Source: Natrinema salinisoli (GTDB taxonomy: Archaea; Halobacteriota; Halobacteria; Halobacteriales; Natrialbaceae). From it: a stretch of 64,000 bases of DNA. The position numbers and the translations under genes are program-made. The notes beneath the pieces were generated by a model. The model ran no database searches and was not told the DNA's origin. It saw only the letters and a program-made list of their open reading frames with translations. Location of the stretch: contig NZ_CP084469.1 of assembly GCF_020405205.1 (NCBI RefSeq), forward strand, positions 2,046,001 to 2,110,000, written 5' to 3'. Each line of letters starts with the position of its first letter. Within the stretch, counting starts at the first letter, position 1. Shown here piece after piece: positions 1 through 8,772 of this stretch.

Positions 1-201
1 GGGCACGTAAAATGGGTTTTGAATCATCGAGCACGACCGATGGTCGTCTCTGCGAACACGGTCGGAAACGAACTACATAACGGCGTCGACGGCGGTCCCA
101 TTTTCACGACGCAACGAACGAGGGAGCGGAGCGACCGCTGTGACGTGAGGCGGGAAATTGGAGCAGGGAGCAGCGAAGCTGCGACCGCGATCCGAGTCGG
201 C

Positions 202-1161
202 TCAGGCGCCCGAGGGAGACATGTCGATGTTCAGCGACTTCCGAAGCAGCTGGGAGAAGCCCATCGAACACAGGAAGTACCAGACGATCCACGCCGGCAT
301 CGGGCCCACTAGTCCCGAATTCCATTCGACCGTACCGACGAGCGGCATGACGGCAGTCGCTTCCGCGCCGTCGATGCCAACGGTCTGGATCTTCCAGTAC
401 ATCCAGAGGAACAGCGGGATCGTTAACAGCATGATCCAGACCATCGGACGGAACTGCTCTTTGAACATTCCGAGGTTGTCCGCCATGGCCTCCATCTGCT
501 CCTCGCGGGCGCGCTCCAGTTCGTCCTCGAGACGTTCGATTTCCTCCTCGCTCGCGCCGCGTTCCTCCGCTTCTTTCTTCTCCTGACGGATCTCTTTTTG
601 TTCTTCCTGGACGGCCTTCATCTGCTCCTGGTACTTCCCCATGACCTCGGTGTCCATCAGGTTCGCCTGAAGCAGTGACGAGTAGAGGCCGGTAATCAGG
701 GCGACAGACAGGATCACCGCATAGAACGGTAACGCCGCGTCGAGCGGACCGAGAACGACGTCGATCGTACTGCCGACGACGGACCGGATCGAATCGAACC
801 AGTAGCCGGGCATCAACAGGAGCGCCCCGACGCCGGCGAGCTTGTCCCACTGCGACCAGCTCGAGTCTTCGTCGTCGACATCGACGTCGGCGCTGGCACC
901 GCCACCGGTGCTATCGGCGTCACCGTCGAGGGCCCGATCGAAGGCCTCGCGATCGGCGATCTCGAACCCTTTGTCGCCGTCAATTAGTACTCCTTTCTCG
1001 ATTAGCCGCCCCCACTGGCCGCTCGTCAACTCGTCGCTGACGTCGGCCCACTGGACCTCGCCGCCGTTTCTGTCGGCTTTCTCGCGGATGGCCTCGAGGG
1101 CGTCTGCCATCGAGGAGTCCTCACGGACGAGGGCGTCGATCTTCTCGGCTGTGCGCGTCAT
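202..1161 (-). CDS. DUF106 membrane protein (archaeal YidC/EMC3-like insertase family)
   Basis: Protein of 319 residues. Residues 1-75 look like a small soluble helical domain, followed by an acidic Asp-rich linker (about 80-100). Hydrophobic segments are visible at about 106-122, 143-165, 238-257 and 288-305. A long charged coiled coil (about 170-228, rich in Glu, Lys and Arg) lies between the second and third membrane spans. This layout, with a cytosolic coiled coil between membrane helices, is that of archaeal DUF106 proteins, which are placed in the Oxa1/YidC/EMC3 superfamily of membrane-protein insertases. It lies downstream of adk on the same strand, which is the usual archaeal neighbourhood, but a foreign-looking plus-strand gene separates the two. 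The family call is firm; insertase activity rests on the family only. Confidence 0.85.
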   Translation of the reverse strand: MTRTAEKIDALVREDSSMADALEAIREKADRNGGEVQWADVSDELTSGQWGRLIEKGVLIDGDKGFEIADREAFDRALDGDADSTGGGASADVDVDDEDSSWSQWDKLAGVGALLLMPGYWFDSIRSVVGSTIDVVLGPLDAALPFYAVILSVALITGLYSSLLQANLMDTEVMGKYQEQMKAVQEEQKEIRQEKKEAEERGASEEEIERLEDELERAREEQMEAMADNLGMFKEQFRPMVWIMLLTIPLFLWMYWKIQTVGIDGAEATAVMPLVGTVEWNSGLVGPMPAWIVWYFLCSMGFSQLLRKSLNIDMSPSGA

Positions 1162-1445
1162 CTGGTTGTGCTAGGCGTCGTCCGGTATACAAGTGTTTTT
1201 CTTCGGTGGGGAGAAGACGAGTGTCCGATCCACCCCGATAAATAAAATACGTATAATAACGGTTTGCAAAAGATAGTGGCATCTGAAAAACACATAAATA
1301 GTTGCACCAACCTATAGTTTGAAATATGATTGTTTTTCCGGCACGAACAGAACACGGATAAGAAGGCCAGAAGATGACGTTATCGGGTTACTAACACAGA
1401 ATTAGAGCCGTTATAAACTATTCTGAAAGGTTTGACCAGACGAAT

Positions 1446-1455
1446 GACTTATACA
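1446..1455 (+). promoter_or_regulatory. TATA-like box for a probably leaderless transcript
   Basis: An AT-rich CTTATACA motif lies about 27 bases before the ATG at 1479. This is the spacing expected when transcription starts at or next to the start codon, as is common in haloarchaea. The upstream stretch 1162-1478 is AT-rich compared with the rest of the window and holds no convincing gene. Confidence 0.45.
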
Positions 1456-1478
1456 ATGAACTGACTATCACAAAACCA

Positions 1479-2999
1479 ATGATTTCGGGACGAGGGAGTG
1501 AATCGTTTTTATTATCGGAGCGGGGGCAATCAGCACTGATCGGGGTCATCCTGCTGATCGGCATGGCTGCAACGGTCAGCGTCGGGGTTCTTCTCGTCGC
1601 CGGCGACGTCATGAACGGCGCCGAACAACAATCGCAAAACCAGCGAGTCGAACAGGGATTCGTCGAGCTCGGTCACGAGATGTCGACCGTGTCGGTCAGC
1701 GACGACTCTTCGAGGACGGTTTCGTTCGAGGCAGGTGATTCAGGGGCAGTAACGAAGACGAAAGCGGGCTGGATCCACATCGAGGGTGGAGACGTCGATA
1801 TCAATCGATCGATCGGTGCCGTCGAGTACGTGGGTGACGACGGAACGATCGTCGCCTATCAGTCGGGTGGCGTCTGGCGAGAAACGGGGAACAAGACGCG
1901 GATGCTCTCCGCGCCGAACATCGATTACGATTCGGAGGACGAAACGCTGTGGTTCCCAATTACGACCCTCAGCGGAAGTCAATCACTGGATTCCGGAGAC
2001 GTCTCGATCGAGCACAACAAGACGGATCCGATTGGAAACGTGAGTTTCGTTGAAAACGATTCCGTCACCATCACGATTCAAAGCGATTACTACCGAGGGT
2101 GGGAGCGATACTTCCGAGAAGAGGCCAGTGGCGCGTCCGTTCAGAACGTTTATCACGAGAATCGGACTGTGCACGTGTTACTCGGATACGCGGAGCTCGA
2201 TGGGGCATTCGATGAGGGCGCGACCGTTGGATCGGACCAGAACGAGCACTTCCGTGATAAACAAGATCAGATCGGCGATGATTACAGGACGGGGACTCCG
2301 CTGCCAGAAATGGATTCAGTCATTGACGAAATGATTACCGATGCAAAGGCCGGGGATGTCGACAGAAACCTTTCCGAAAACCCACCTACTGGCACGCTAG
2401 ATGATGGCAAATATTTTATCGAGGAAATTGATGACGGCGAAGACTACGAATTCGATTTATCAGATGGCAATGCGACGCTGATCGTTGAGGATGACGTGAA
2501 TATTGATGGGTCGATCACCGTTGTTGAGAGAGACGATGATCACGTGTTGCGGATCTATTCGGGAGGCAATAAGCTTGATTTAGACGGCCGAATATGCGTT
2601 GATACTGGTGGCGGGTGTGAACAGAGAGCCGAAATCATCCAGTTTTACGGTCCCTCGACGATGGGTGTCGATATAGGGCCGAATAGTAAAGGAACCTTCG
2701 AAGGAATACTCTACGTGGCGTCATCCGAAGAAAAGTCGGACGAGTGGTGGGAAAGCTCCAATAATGGTGGTGGATCTTGCAGAGATAGACACCAAATCCA
2801 TATGCAAGCGGGCCAGACTGATTTCAATGGGTCGATGGTTGCATACTCGGTTTGCTCCCAATCAGGGGCTATCGAATTCGATTACGATGATGATCTTTCA
2901 ACTGCCGAAATCGATCCATACCCTGAGGATTACTCACTACCGCCGCAAATCACGTATCTGAACGTCGCCGTACACGAACTAGACGTTAAAAACGGATAA
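1479..2999 (+). CDS. pilin-like secreted surface protein
   Basis: Protein of 506 residues with one N-terminal hydrophobic segment (about 18-42) directly after a short basic stretch and the sequence SERGQSALIG, as in archaeal type IV pilin-like or flagellin-like proteins that carry a prepilin-type signal. The remaining 460 residues are hydrophilic, acidic, rich in beta-type sequence and in N-glycosylation sequons (NRS, NKT, NVS, NDS, NLS), and include several cysteines (around ICVDTGGGC and GGGSCRD), as expected for an extracellular domain. The gene is transcribed against its neighbours and its second half (2300-2900) is clearly more AT-rich than the ribosomal region, which suggests transfer. 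A role in a pilus or cell-surface structure is inferred from the N-terminus only; the large domain is not recognised. Confidence 0.7.
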   Translation: MISGRGSESFLLSERGQSALIGVILLIGMAATVSVGVLLVAGDVMNGAEQQSQNQRVEQGFVELGHEMSTVSVSDDSSRTVSFEAGDSGAVTKTKAGWIHIEGGDVDINRSIGAVEYVGDDGTIVAYQSGGVWRETGNKTRMLSAPNIDYDSEDETLWFPITTLSGSQSLDSGDVSIEHNKTDPIGNVSFVENDSVTITIQSDYYRGWERYFREEASGASVQNVYHENRTVHVLLGYAELDGAFDEGATVGSDQNEHFRDKQDQIGDDYRTGTPLPEMDSVIDEMITDAKAGDVDRNLSENPPTGTLDDGKYFIEEIDDGEDYEFDLSDGNATLIVEDDVNIDGSITVVERDDDHVLRIYSGGNKLDLDGRICVDTGGGCEQRAEIIQFYGPSTMGVDIGPNSKGTFEGILYVASSEEKSDEWWESSNNGGGSCRDRHQIHMQAGQTDFNGSMVAYSVCSQSGAIEFDYDDDLSTAEIDPYPEDYSLPPQITYLNVAVHELDVKNG

Positions 3000-3135
3000 T
3001 CACCGCCCCAATCATCTCCGGTTTCGAGTTATCCGTTTAGCGGGTTCGATTGCTGACCGAGGAAATCAAGTCGTCGGATGTGCCTGAACAACGGCCATAA
3101 TAATTGCATAGGTATTGGTAACCCCAACAACGGCG

Positions 3136-3771
3136 CTATGCGATCTGTTCGATCGTCGATTTCACGTCCGCCCAGACCTCGTCGGGTGCCTGCTCGCCGT
3201 CAACGCGCTCGAGATCCCCTTGCGCTTCGTAGTGCTCGATAACCGGTTGGGTGTTCTCCTGGAAGACCGAGAGTCGTTCTTTGACGGTCTCTTCGGTGTC
3301 GTCGTCGCGCTGGACGAGTCGGTCTTCGACCTCGGGGTCCTCCGGCGGGTTGTACTCGACGTGGTAGATATCGCCCGTTTCGGGATCCATGCGCCGGCCC
3401 GTGAGTCGGTGAACGAGCTCCTCCTCGCTGACGTCGAGGTACAACACGACGTCGAGTTCGGTCATGTCCTCGAGCTCCTCGGCCTGCTCCAGGTTCCGAG
3501 GGTAGCCGTCGAGAACGAAGCCGTCCGCCTGTGAGAGCGCTTCGTCGACGATAGCGTTGACGACGTCGTCGGGAACGAGTTCGCCCCGGTCCATGTACTC
3601 ACCCGGGGTGTCGTACTCCGTGTCCATGTCGGAGATGTCCATTTCCTTGTTGTTTCGGAGCGCGTCGCCGGTCGTGATGTGATCGACGTCGAACTCCTCC
3701 GTGATCTTTGCACTTTGGGTCCCCTTGCCCGCCCCGGGAGCACCCAGGATCAGGATTCGTGGCTGTGCCAT
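3136..3771 (-). CDS. adk: adenylate kinase
   Basis: Protein of 211 residues that interconverts AMP plus ATP with two ADP in the cytoplasm. The P-loop [10 protein letters not shown] is at about residues 10-19, followed by the AMP-binding TTGDALR motif and the DGYPRN motif. A long-form LID ([19 protein letters not shown]) is present without the zinc-binding cysteines of some homologues. Length and motifs match bacterial-type long adenylate kinases, which haloarchaea use. In archaea adk usually belongs to the secY-adk-DUF106-cmk group; here about 9.6 kb of other genes separate it from secY. Confidence 0.97.
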   Translation of the reverse strand: MAQPRILILGAPGAGKGTQSAKITEEFDVDHITTGDALRNNKEMDISDMDTEYDTPGEYMDRGELVPDDVVNAIVDEALSQADGFVLDGYPRNLEQAEELEDMTELDVVLYLDVSEEELVHRLTGRRMDPETGDIYHVEYNPPEDPEVEDRLVQRDDDTEETVKERLSVFQENTQPVIEHYEAQGDLERVDGEQAPDEVWADVKSTIEQIA

Positions 3772-3789
3772 ACGCCACCGTTCAGGGGC

Positions 3790-3812
3790 ACCACATAAAG
3801 GCTTAAAGAATC
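3790..3812. promoter_or_regulatory. shared divergent promoter region of adk and the 3831 gene
   Basis: Only 59 bases separate the two divergent start codons (3771 and 3831). A TTTATG-type box, read on the minus strand near 3792-3799, and a CTTAAAG box, read on the plus strand near 3801-3808, each sit about 25-27 bases from their start codon. Both genes therefore look leaderless and share the same TATA-rich core. Confidence 0.4.
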
Positions 3813-3830
3813 GGGCACGTGCATCCGGGT

Positions 3831-4292
3831 ATGACTCGCTTCGAGGCCGCCGACCCGGTCGAGCGACGAAAGCTGTACGTCGACGCGATCACCGCCCATC
3901 GCAACCGCGATAGCGGATTCCTTACGCTCGAGGCCGACGAAACGGCCCTCGGCGTCGACCCGGACGACGGCGAAGACGTAGCATCCCGAGACAGTTCGGA
4001 CGACGAATCGGACGAGACGGCCGCCGAACTGGGGATCCCGTGGGTTCAGTTCGGTGACGGAACGATCAATCTCGACTGTACGGACGACGAACTTGATACA
4101 CTGAAAACGCTCCTCGGCGAGTTCCCGGCGTTCAAGATCGACGAGTTGATTCGGCCGGAAGACGTCGACGGCGTGAACGTCCGGATCAGCGCGAAGGCGG
4201 ATCCGAATCGAATCGCCCAGTTCGTCGACGACGTCTTTCTCGAGGTGTACGACCTCCCGTCGGCGTTTCGCGTCTGGGCCGTCGAGGTGTGA
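3831..4292 (+). CDS. hypothetical haloarchaeal protein
   Basis: Protein of 153 residues, cytoplasmic and very acidic, with no membrane segment or signal. The ATG at 3831 is preferred over a GTG 12 bases earlier because a TATA-like box lies about 27 bases upstream and the sequence [20 protein letters not shown] starts cleanly there. A low-complexity Asp/Ser/Glu linker (about 50-65) divides an N-terminal helical part from a compact C-terminal domain ending in RVWAVEV. It shares a divergent promoter with adk. No function is recognised. Confidence 0.75.
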   Translation: MTRFEAADPVERRKLYVDAITAHRNRDSGFLTLEADETALGVDPDDGEDVASRDSSDDESDETAAELGIPWVQFGDGTINLDCTDDELDTLKTLLGEFPAFKIDELIRPEDVDGVNVRISAKADPNRIAQFVDDVFLEVYDLPSAFRVWAVEV

Positions 4293-4882
4293 CCCGTCGG
4301 GGAACGCTCGGTCCAAACGCACGATCGGAACCGTACGCGACGGACGCTCGGCTTTTTCAGAGGCGCGTGTCCCCTGGGAGCACGAACAATCGTTCCTGGT
4401 GGTCGAGTCCGGCAATCGGCCGTGACTACTCTGACAGAGACGACCACGCGATAGACGTCGAGACCACCGACCGCTGCTGAGTATTTTCGTGACACTACGC
4501 TGTTTCTCCGCCGAAACGGTCAATCGGTTCAGCGCGCGCCAGTTCCCACGCCGAAAATATCGTCTTCGCAGCGCGAACGCGTACCGGATGAACGACACCC
4601 GCCCGATAGATGGTACTCAAGGCGAACACGTTCGTCACAAAACCGATACAGTGGGCCGACGTGTTCACGCGGAGACTCGAGCGACGTGCAACAGCGACAG
4701 AAAAAAGGGTGTCGGGCCCAACCGAACAGTGATGAATCGTAACGGACGAACCGATTCGGGCCGAAAACCGGGTCAACTGGCCGACGTATTGGTGACCGGT
4801 AGACGGCATCAGTCGGGCGGTTTCCAAATAGATAAGTGCCCCCAGCCATCATCCTCCGACATATAACTGGAGTTCAAAAGAG
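4293..4882. other. intergenic region upstream of the cox genes
   Basis: About 590 bases without a supported gene. Open frames exist on both strands but have Arg/Ser-rich, unstructured translations and no credible start. Just before coxB, near 4825-4840, there is an AT-rich stretch (CCAAATAGATAAG) that could be the promoter of the oxidase genes. Confidence 0.5.
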
Positions 4883-5890
4883 GTGAACACAATCATCAAT
4901 CTACTGACAACCCCGATGCAGGGAACACGTGTCGACGTGTTCGAGCAGATCTTCCTGGTCTTCCTCGGACTGGGTACGCTCGTCGGTATCGTCGTGATCG
5001 CGTACGTCTTGTACAACGCGTACAAGTACCGTGATACCGGCGAGCCAGCGGATGACGAAGATCTGCCATCCGTCGGGGAGTTACCGACAGGCGGAAAGGG
5101 CGGAAAGAAACTGTTCCTCTCGTTCGGCATCAGCGCCGTCATCGTCATTTCGCTGGTGATCTGGACGTACGGGATGCTCCTGTACGTCGAAGACCCAGCC
5201 GACGGCAACGACGAGCAACAGGACGCACTCAACGTCGACGTGATCGGCGAGAACTTCGCCTGGTTCTACGAGTACGAGAACGGAATCGAATCGACGGCGA
5301 CCCTCCGTGTCCCCGCCGGCGAGCGGGTCTGGATACAGGCGACGGGGGGCGACGTCTGGCACGCGTTCGGCATACCCGAACAACGGGTGAAAGCCGACGC
5401 GATTCCGGGCGAGTACGACGAAACGTGGTTCGAGACTGACGCGTCCGAAGCCGGCGAACAACAGGAGATCCAGTGCTTCGAACTCTGTGGCGAGTACCAC
5501 ACCTCGATGGTCGGTACCCTTCAGATCATGGATCCCGACGAGTTCGACACGTGGATGGACGAGCAGCTGACGATGTCGTTCACGATGCAGGACCAAAACG
5601 AGTCCCGCGTCACTGAGGGCTACGAACTGACCCTCGAGCATCAGGAGAACGACAGCGTCGAGGACCGGACCTACACGGCCGACGACTTCGAGAACGGCAC
5701 GATCGAAATCAACGACATCGAGCAAGCCGGCGTCTACAACGTCACGATCGAGCCGACCGACGGCCAGTTCGAGCCGATCGAGGAGCAGATCGATATGACC
5801 GGTCCGGTCGACGAAACCTACACGCTCGAAATGAATGCAGCGGAAAGCGATACTAATGCAAGCGAAACCAACGACGGAGGTGGGAACTGA
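4883..5890 (+). CDS. coxB: cytochrome c oxidase subunit II
   Basis: Protein of 335 residues (from the GTG start). Two N-terminal transmembrane helices (about 20-46 and 77-100) flank a short Gly/Lys-rich cytoplasmic loop. The external cupredoxin domain carries the CuA site: the His of DVWHAFGIP, then CFELCGEYHTSM, which provides two Cys, a His and a Met. It takes electrons from a soluble donor, in haloarchaea probably a halocyanin, and passes them to subunit I. After the CuA domain there is an unusual acidic C-terminal extension of about 110 residues (from about 220) that resembles a beta-sandwich. An ATG at 4916 is an alternative start. The stop overlaps the start of the next gene by one base, so the two are probably translated together. 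Confidence 0.95.
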   Translation: MNTIINLLTTPMQGTRVDVFEQIFLVFLGLGTLVGIVVIAYVLYNAYKYRDTGEPADDEDLPSVGELPTGGKGGKKLFLSFGISAVIVISLVIWTYGMLLYVEDPADGNDEQQDALNVDVIGENFAWFYEYENGIESTATLRVPAGERVWIQATGGDVWHAFGIPEQRVKADAIPGEYDETWFETDASEAGEQQEIQCFELCGEYHTSMVGTLQIMDPDEFDTWMDEQLTMSFTMQDQNESRVTEGYELTLEHQENDSVEDRTYTADDFENGTIEINDIEQAGVYNVTIEPTDGQFEPIEEQIDMTGPVDETYTLEMNAAESDTNASETNDGGGN

Positions 5891-8373
5891 TGAGTGACCT
5901 CCCGCCGATGGATTCGGTCAAGCGCTGGCTGGTCACGACTAACCACAAGGACGTCGGCATTCTCTACATGGTGACTGCGATGTTCTTCCTGGTCTTCGGC
6001 GGCGTCCTCGCCCTGCTGTTCCGCGCTCACCTGTGGGAAGCCGGCGGCACGGGACTGCTGACGAACGATCAGTACTACCAGTCCGTCAGTACCCACGGCC
6101 TGATAATGGTGTTCTGGTTCCTCTCACCGATCGCAACCGGGTTCGCGAACTACTTCGTCCCGCTCCAGATCGGCGCGAAGGATCTCGCGTTCCCCCGACT
6201 AAACGCCTTGAGTTACTGGTTCTACCTGTTCTCGGGCATCCTGCTCGGAATCTCGTTCTTCCAGGGTGGATCGTTCTCCGGCGGCTGGACGATGTACGCC
6301 CCGCTGAATGTTCCAACGTATACGCCCGCGATGCAGGCGACGACAGGTGGTAACGCGACAATCCTCGCGTTGACCCTGTTCACCATCTCGATTACGATCG
6401 GGACGATAAACTTCCTGACGACGATGCACCGCTCCCGCGCGGAGGGACTCGGCCTGTGGAACCTGCCGATGTTCTCCTGGTCGTGGCTCCTGACCGTCTG
6501 GATGATGCTGTTCGCCTTCGCGGCGCTGCTGGCAGCACTCCTCCTGCTCGCGGTCGACCGACTGTTCCTCACGCAGTACTTCGCAACCGACCAGGGCTCG
6601 AGCCTGCTGTGGGCGCACATCTTCTGGTTCTTCGGCCATCCGGAGGTCTACATCGTCTTCTTCCCTGCACTGGGGATCATGTTCGAGACGTTCCAGACCT
6701 TCTGTGGCCGGCGACTCGTCGGCCGGAAGTGGGTCATCATCGCGATGGTCCTGGTGGCAGTCCAGTCGTTCCTCGTCTGGATGCACCACATGTTCCTGTC
6801 GACGATCAACCTCCCGATCAAAACGCTGTTCATGGCGACGACGATCGGGATCTCGTTGCCCTTCGACCTGATGGTATTCGCGCTGATCTACACGATGGTC
6901 AAGGGCCGCGTCCGGTTTACGACGCCGTTCCTGTTCTCGCTCGGTGCGCTGGTGCTGTTCATCATCGGCGGGATCACCGGCGTCTTCCTCGGTGCGGTCG
7001 TCCTCGACTACGAGTTCCGTGGCACCTACTGGGTCGTCGCCCACTTCCACTACGTCATGGTTTCGGGGGTCACCGCGCTGGTCGGAGGCATCTACTACTG
7101 GTGGCCGAAAATCACCGGGAAGATGTACTCCGAACGACTCGGCAAGCTCAACTTCGCGGTCTACTTCGTCGGGTTCAATCTGCTGTACTTCCCGATGTTC
7201 ATGGCCTGGGAGACGCCGCGGCGCGTCTTCCACTTCGCCGAGAGCGCACAGATCTACCACCAGCTAGCGACGGTCGGGGCATTCGTCTTCGGTGCCTCCT
7301 TCCTGATCACGTTCTTCACGCTCGGGAAGAGTCTACTCTCGGGCCCCGACGCACCCGACAACCCGTGGACGTACTCGCGAACGGCCGAGTGGGCGATCCC
7401 CTCGCCGCCGCCGCTCGAGAACTGGCCGGACCGACCGAGCTACGCCAGCGGCAAACTCGAGTTCGTCAACGACGCCGCGACCGCGACCGACGGCGGCGTC
7501 GCACAGGAAGCCACCGGCACGGCGGCCGCGAGTCACGAGGAGGAACACGCCGACCACGCCAGTATCTGGCCGTTCGGCATCGGCGTCGCGGCATTCACGT
7601 TCTTCCTCGGACTGAGCGGCATCACGCCGTACGTCTTCTCGTTCGTCGAGTCGAACATCGCGAGCGACGTCGGGACCTTCGTCACGCTGGACTCGGCGCC
7701 CGAACAGAGTATCATCTATCCGATCCTGTTGGCAGTCGGGATCGGCCTCCTCGGGATCACGCTGTTCCAGTTCGGCCGCGAACAGTTCGATGCACCCGAG
7801 ATGCTCGTGGCCGAACAGTGGCCGTTCGGCGGCGTCAACAACGAGAAGATGGGGGTCTGGCTGTTCCTGGCCTCCGACGTCGTCGTCTTCGGTGCCGCGA
7901 TCGGCGCGTACGTGTTCATGCGGATCCACATGGGCTGGGGTGACTGGCATCTCGATACCATCACCCAGGCCGGCCTGTTCAACACCTACGTCCTGATCAC
8001 GTCGAGTTTCACGGTCATTCTCGCACACGTGATGGCCGAACGCGGGAACAAGAAGGGACTGCTCGCGATGCTCAGCACGACCGTCCTGCTCGGACTCGTG
8101 TTCATGGGCGTCAAGGCCTTCGAGTACAACACCAAGTTCTCCCACGGTGACTACTGGTTCAGCGGGATCGAGTACTCGCTGTACTTCGTGACGACCGGCC
8201 TGCACGCGCTCCACGTCATCCTCGGTCTGCTCGTCGCCCTGTTCATGATCTACCGGGTCGTGAGCATCGACGCCTACCTCGAGGACCACATGCCGGTGGA
8301 GTACTTCGGCCTCTACTGGCACTTCGTCGACATCGTGTGGGTCTTCCTGTTCCCGCTGTTCTACCTGATGTAG
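5890..8373 (+). CDS. coxAC: fused cytochrome c oxidase subunits I and III
   Basis: Protein of 827 residues in which subunit I (about 1-500) is joined to subunit III (about 550-827) through an acidic, His-rich linker. Subunit I shows the helix II haem ligand (STHGLIM), WFFGHPEVY with the CuB His and the cross-linkable Tyr, the WMHHMF His pair, and HFHYVM for the two haems. The Glu of HPEVY and the Asp of GAKDLAFPR fit a type A oxidase with a D pathway, but the canonical K-pathway PTGIK motif is replaced by PFDLM. The subunit III part begins near WPFGIG and has the usual GVWLFLASDVVVFGA helix. The complex reduces oxygen to water at the cell membrane while pumping protons. Confidence 0.96.
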   Translation: MSDLPPMDSVKRWLVTTNHKDVGILYMVTAMFFLVFGGVLALLFRAHLWEAGGTGLLTNDQYYQSVSTHGLIMVFWFLSPIATGFANYFVPLQIGAKDLAFPRLNALSYWFYLFSGILLGISFFQGGSFSGGWTMYAPLNVPTYTPAMQATTGGNATILALTLFTISITIGTINFLTTMHRSRAEGLGLWNLPMFSWSWLLTVWMMLFAFAALLAALLLLAVDRLFLTQYFATDQGSSLLWAHIFWFFGHPEVYIVFFPALGIMFETFQTFCGRRLVGRKWVIIAMVLVAVQSFLVWMHHMFLSTINLPIKTLFMATTIGISLPFDLMVFALIYTMVKGRVRFTTPFLFSLGALVLFIIGGITGVFLGAVVLDYEFRGTYWVVAHFHYVMVSGVTALVGGIYYWWPKITGKMYSERLGKLNFAVYFVGFNLLYFPMFMAWETPRRVFHFAESAQIYHQLATVGAFVFGASFLITFFTLGKSLLSGPDAPDNPWTYSRTAEWAIPSPPPLENWPDRPSYASGKLEFVNDAATATDGGVAQEATGTAAASHEEEHADHASIWPFGIGVAAFTFFLGLSGITPYVFSFVESNIASDVGTFVTLDSAPEQSIIYPILLAVGIGLLGITLFQFGREQFDAPEMLVAEQWPFGGVNNEKMGVWLFLASDVVVFGAAIGAYVFMRIHMGWGDWHLDTITQAGLFNTYVLITSSFTVILAHVMAERGNKKGLLAMLSTTVLLGLVFMGVKAFEYNTKFSHGDYWFSGIEYSLYFVTTGLHALHVILGLLVALFMIYRVVSIDAYLEDHMPVEYFGLYWHFVDIVWVFLFPLFYLM

Positions 8374-8772
8374 CGGATCGCCGCTACACGGGTTTCGGCG
8401 TCTAACGGCCGCGTTCGATTCGCGTTCTCGATTCTCGACTCGATACCAACCGAGAGACGATAGTGGTCACTGCAAGTCAATGTACACCTGATCGACCGAC
8501 AGCTGTGGGATCAGTGTGTGAACAGTTGCAGTAACTACTAGAAAAGATCCGTCGCTGGCACCCCAGTCCGACTGCGACGGGAGGGGACACGATACTGACA
8601 GTCTCTGTGGTCGTCGGCTCCCGGACGGTCGCGCGAGTAACGACTGGGACTCTACCCGATCGTGTGCTCGACGGACCACCCGAGTCACCGTAAGCCTTCG
8701 ATGATCGGGTAGTCGTCGGCCGTTCGTCGATGCGTATCGACGGCGTTGACCTCGCGGAGCGGTCTCGAGACG
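8374..8772. other. intergenic region containing a MITE
   Basis: About 400 bases between the converging cox and protease genes. Apart from the 80-bp inverted-repeat element at 8461-8540 no gene or clear signal was found; the open frames here have no protein-like character. Confidence 0.5.
8461..8540. mobile_element. 80-bp MITE-like element, TAGTGGTCACTGCAA family
   Basis: The two ends form imperfect terminal inverted repeats of 15 bases: TAGTGGTCACTGCAA at 8461-8475, and TTGCAGTAACTACTA at 8526-8540, which reads TAGTAGTTACTGCAA on the other strand (13 of 15 match). No coding capacity. It resembles the element at 63105-63184 in length (80 bp) and in the internal sequence GTCACTGYAAGTCARTGWAC, so the two probably belong to one non-autonomous transposon family. 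Confidence 0.65.

Noticed and set aside
6199-7260. Long minus-strand frame opposite the fused coxAC gene
   Set aside because: It is a shadow of the GC-rich codon pattern; the Glu/Asp/Arg-rich translation has no domain and the plus-strand gene is certain.
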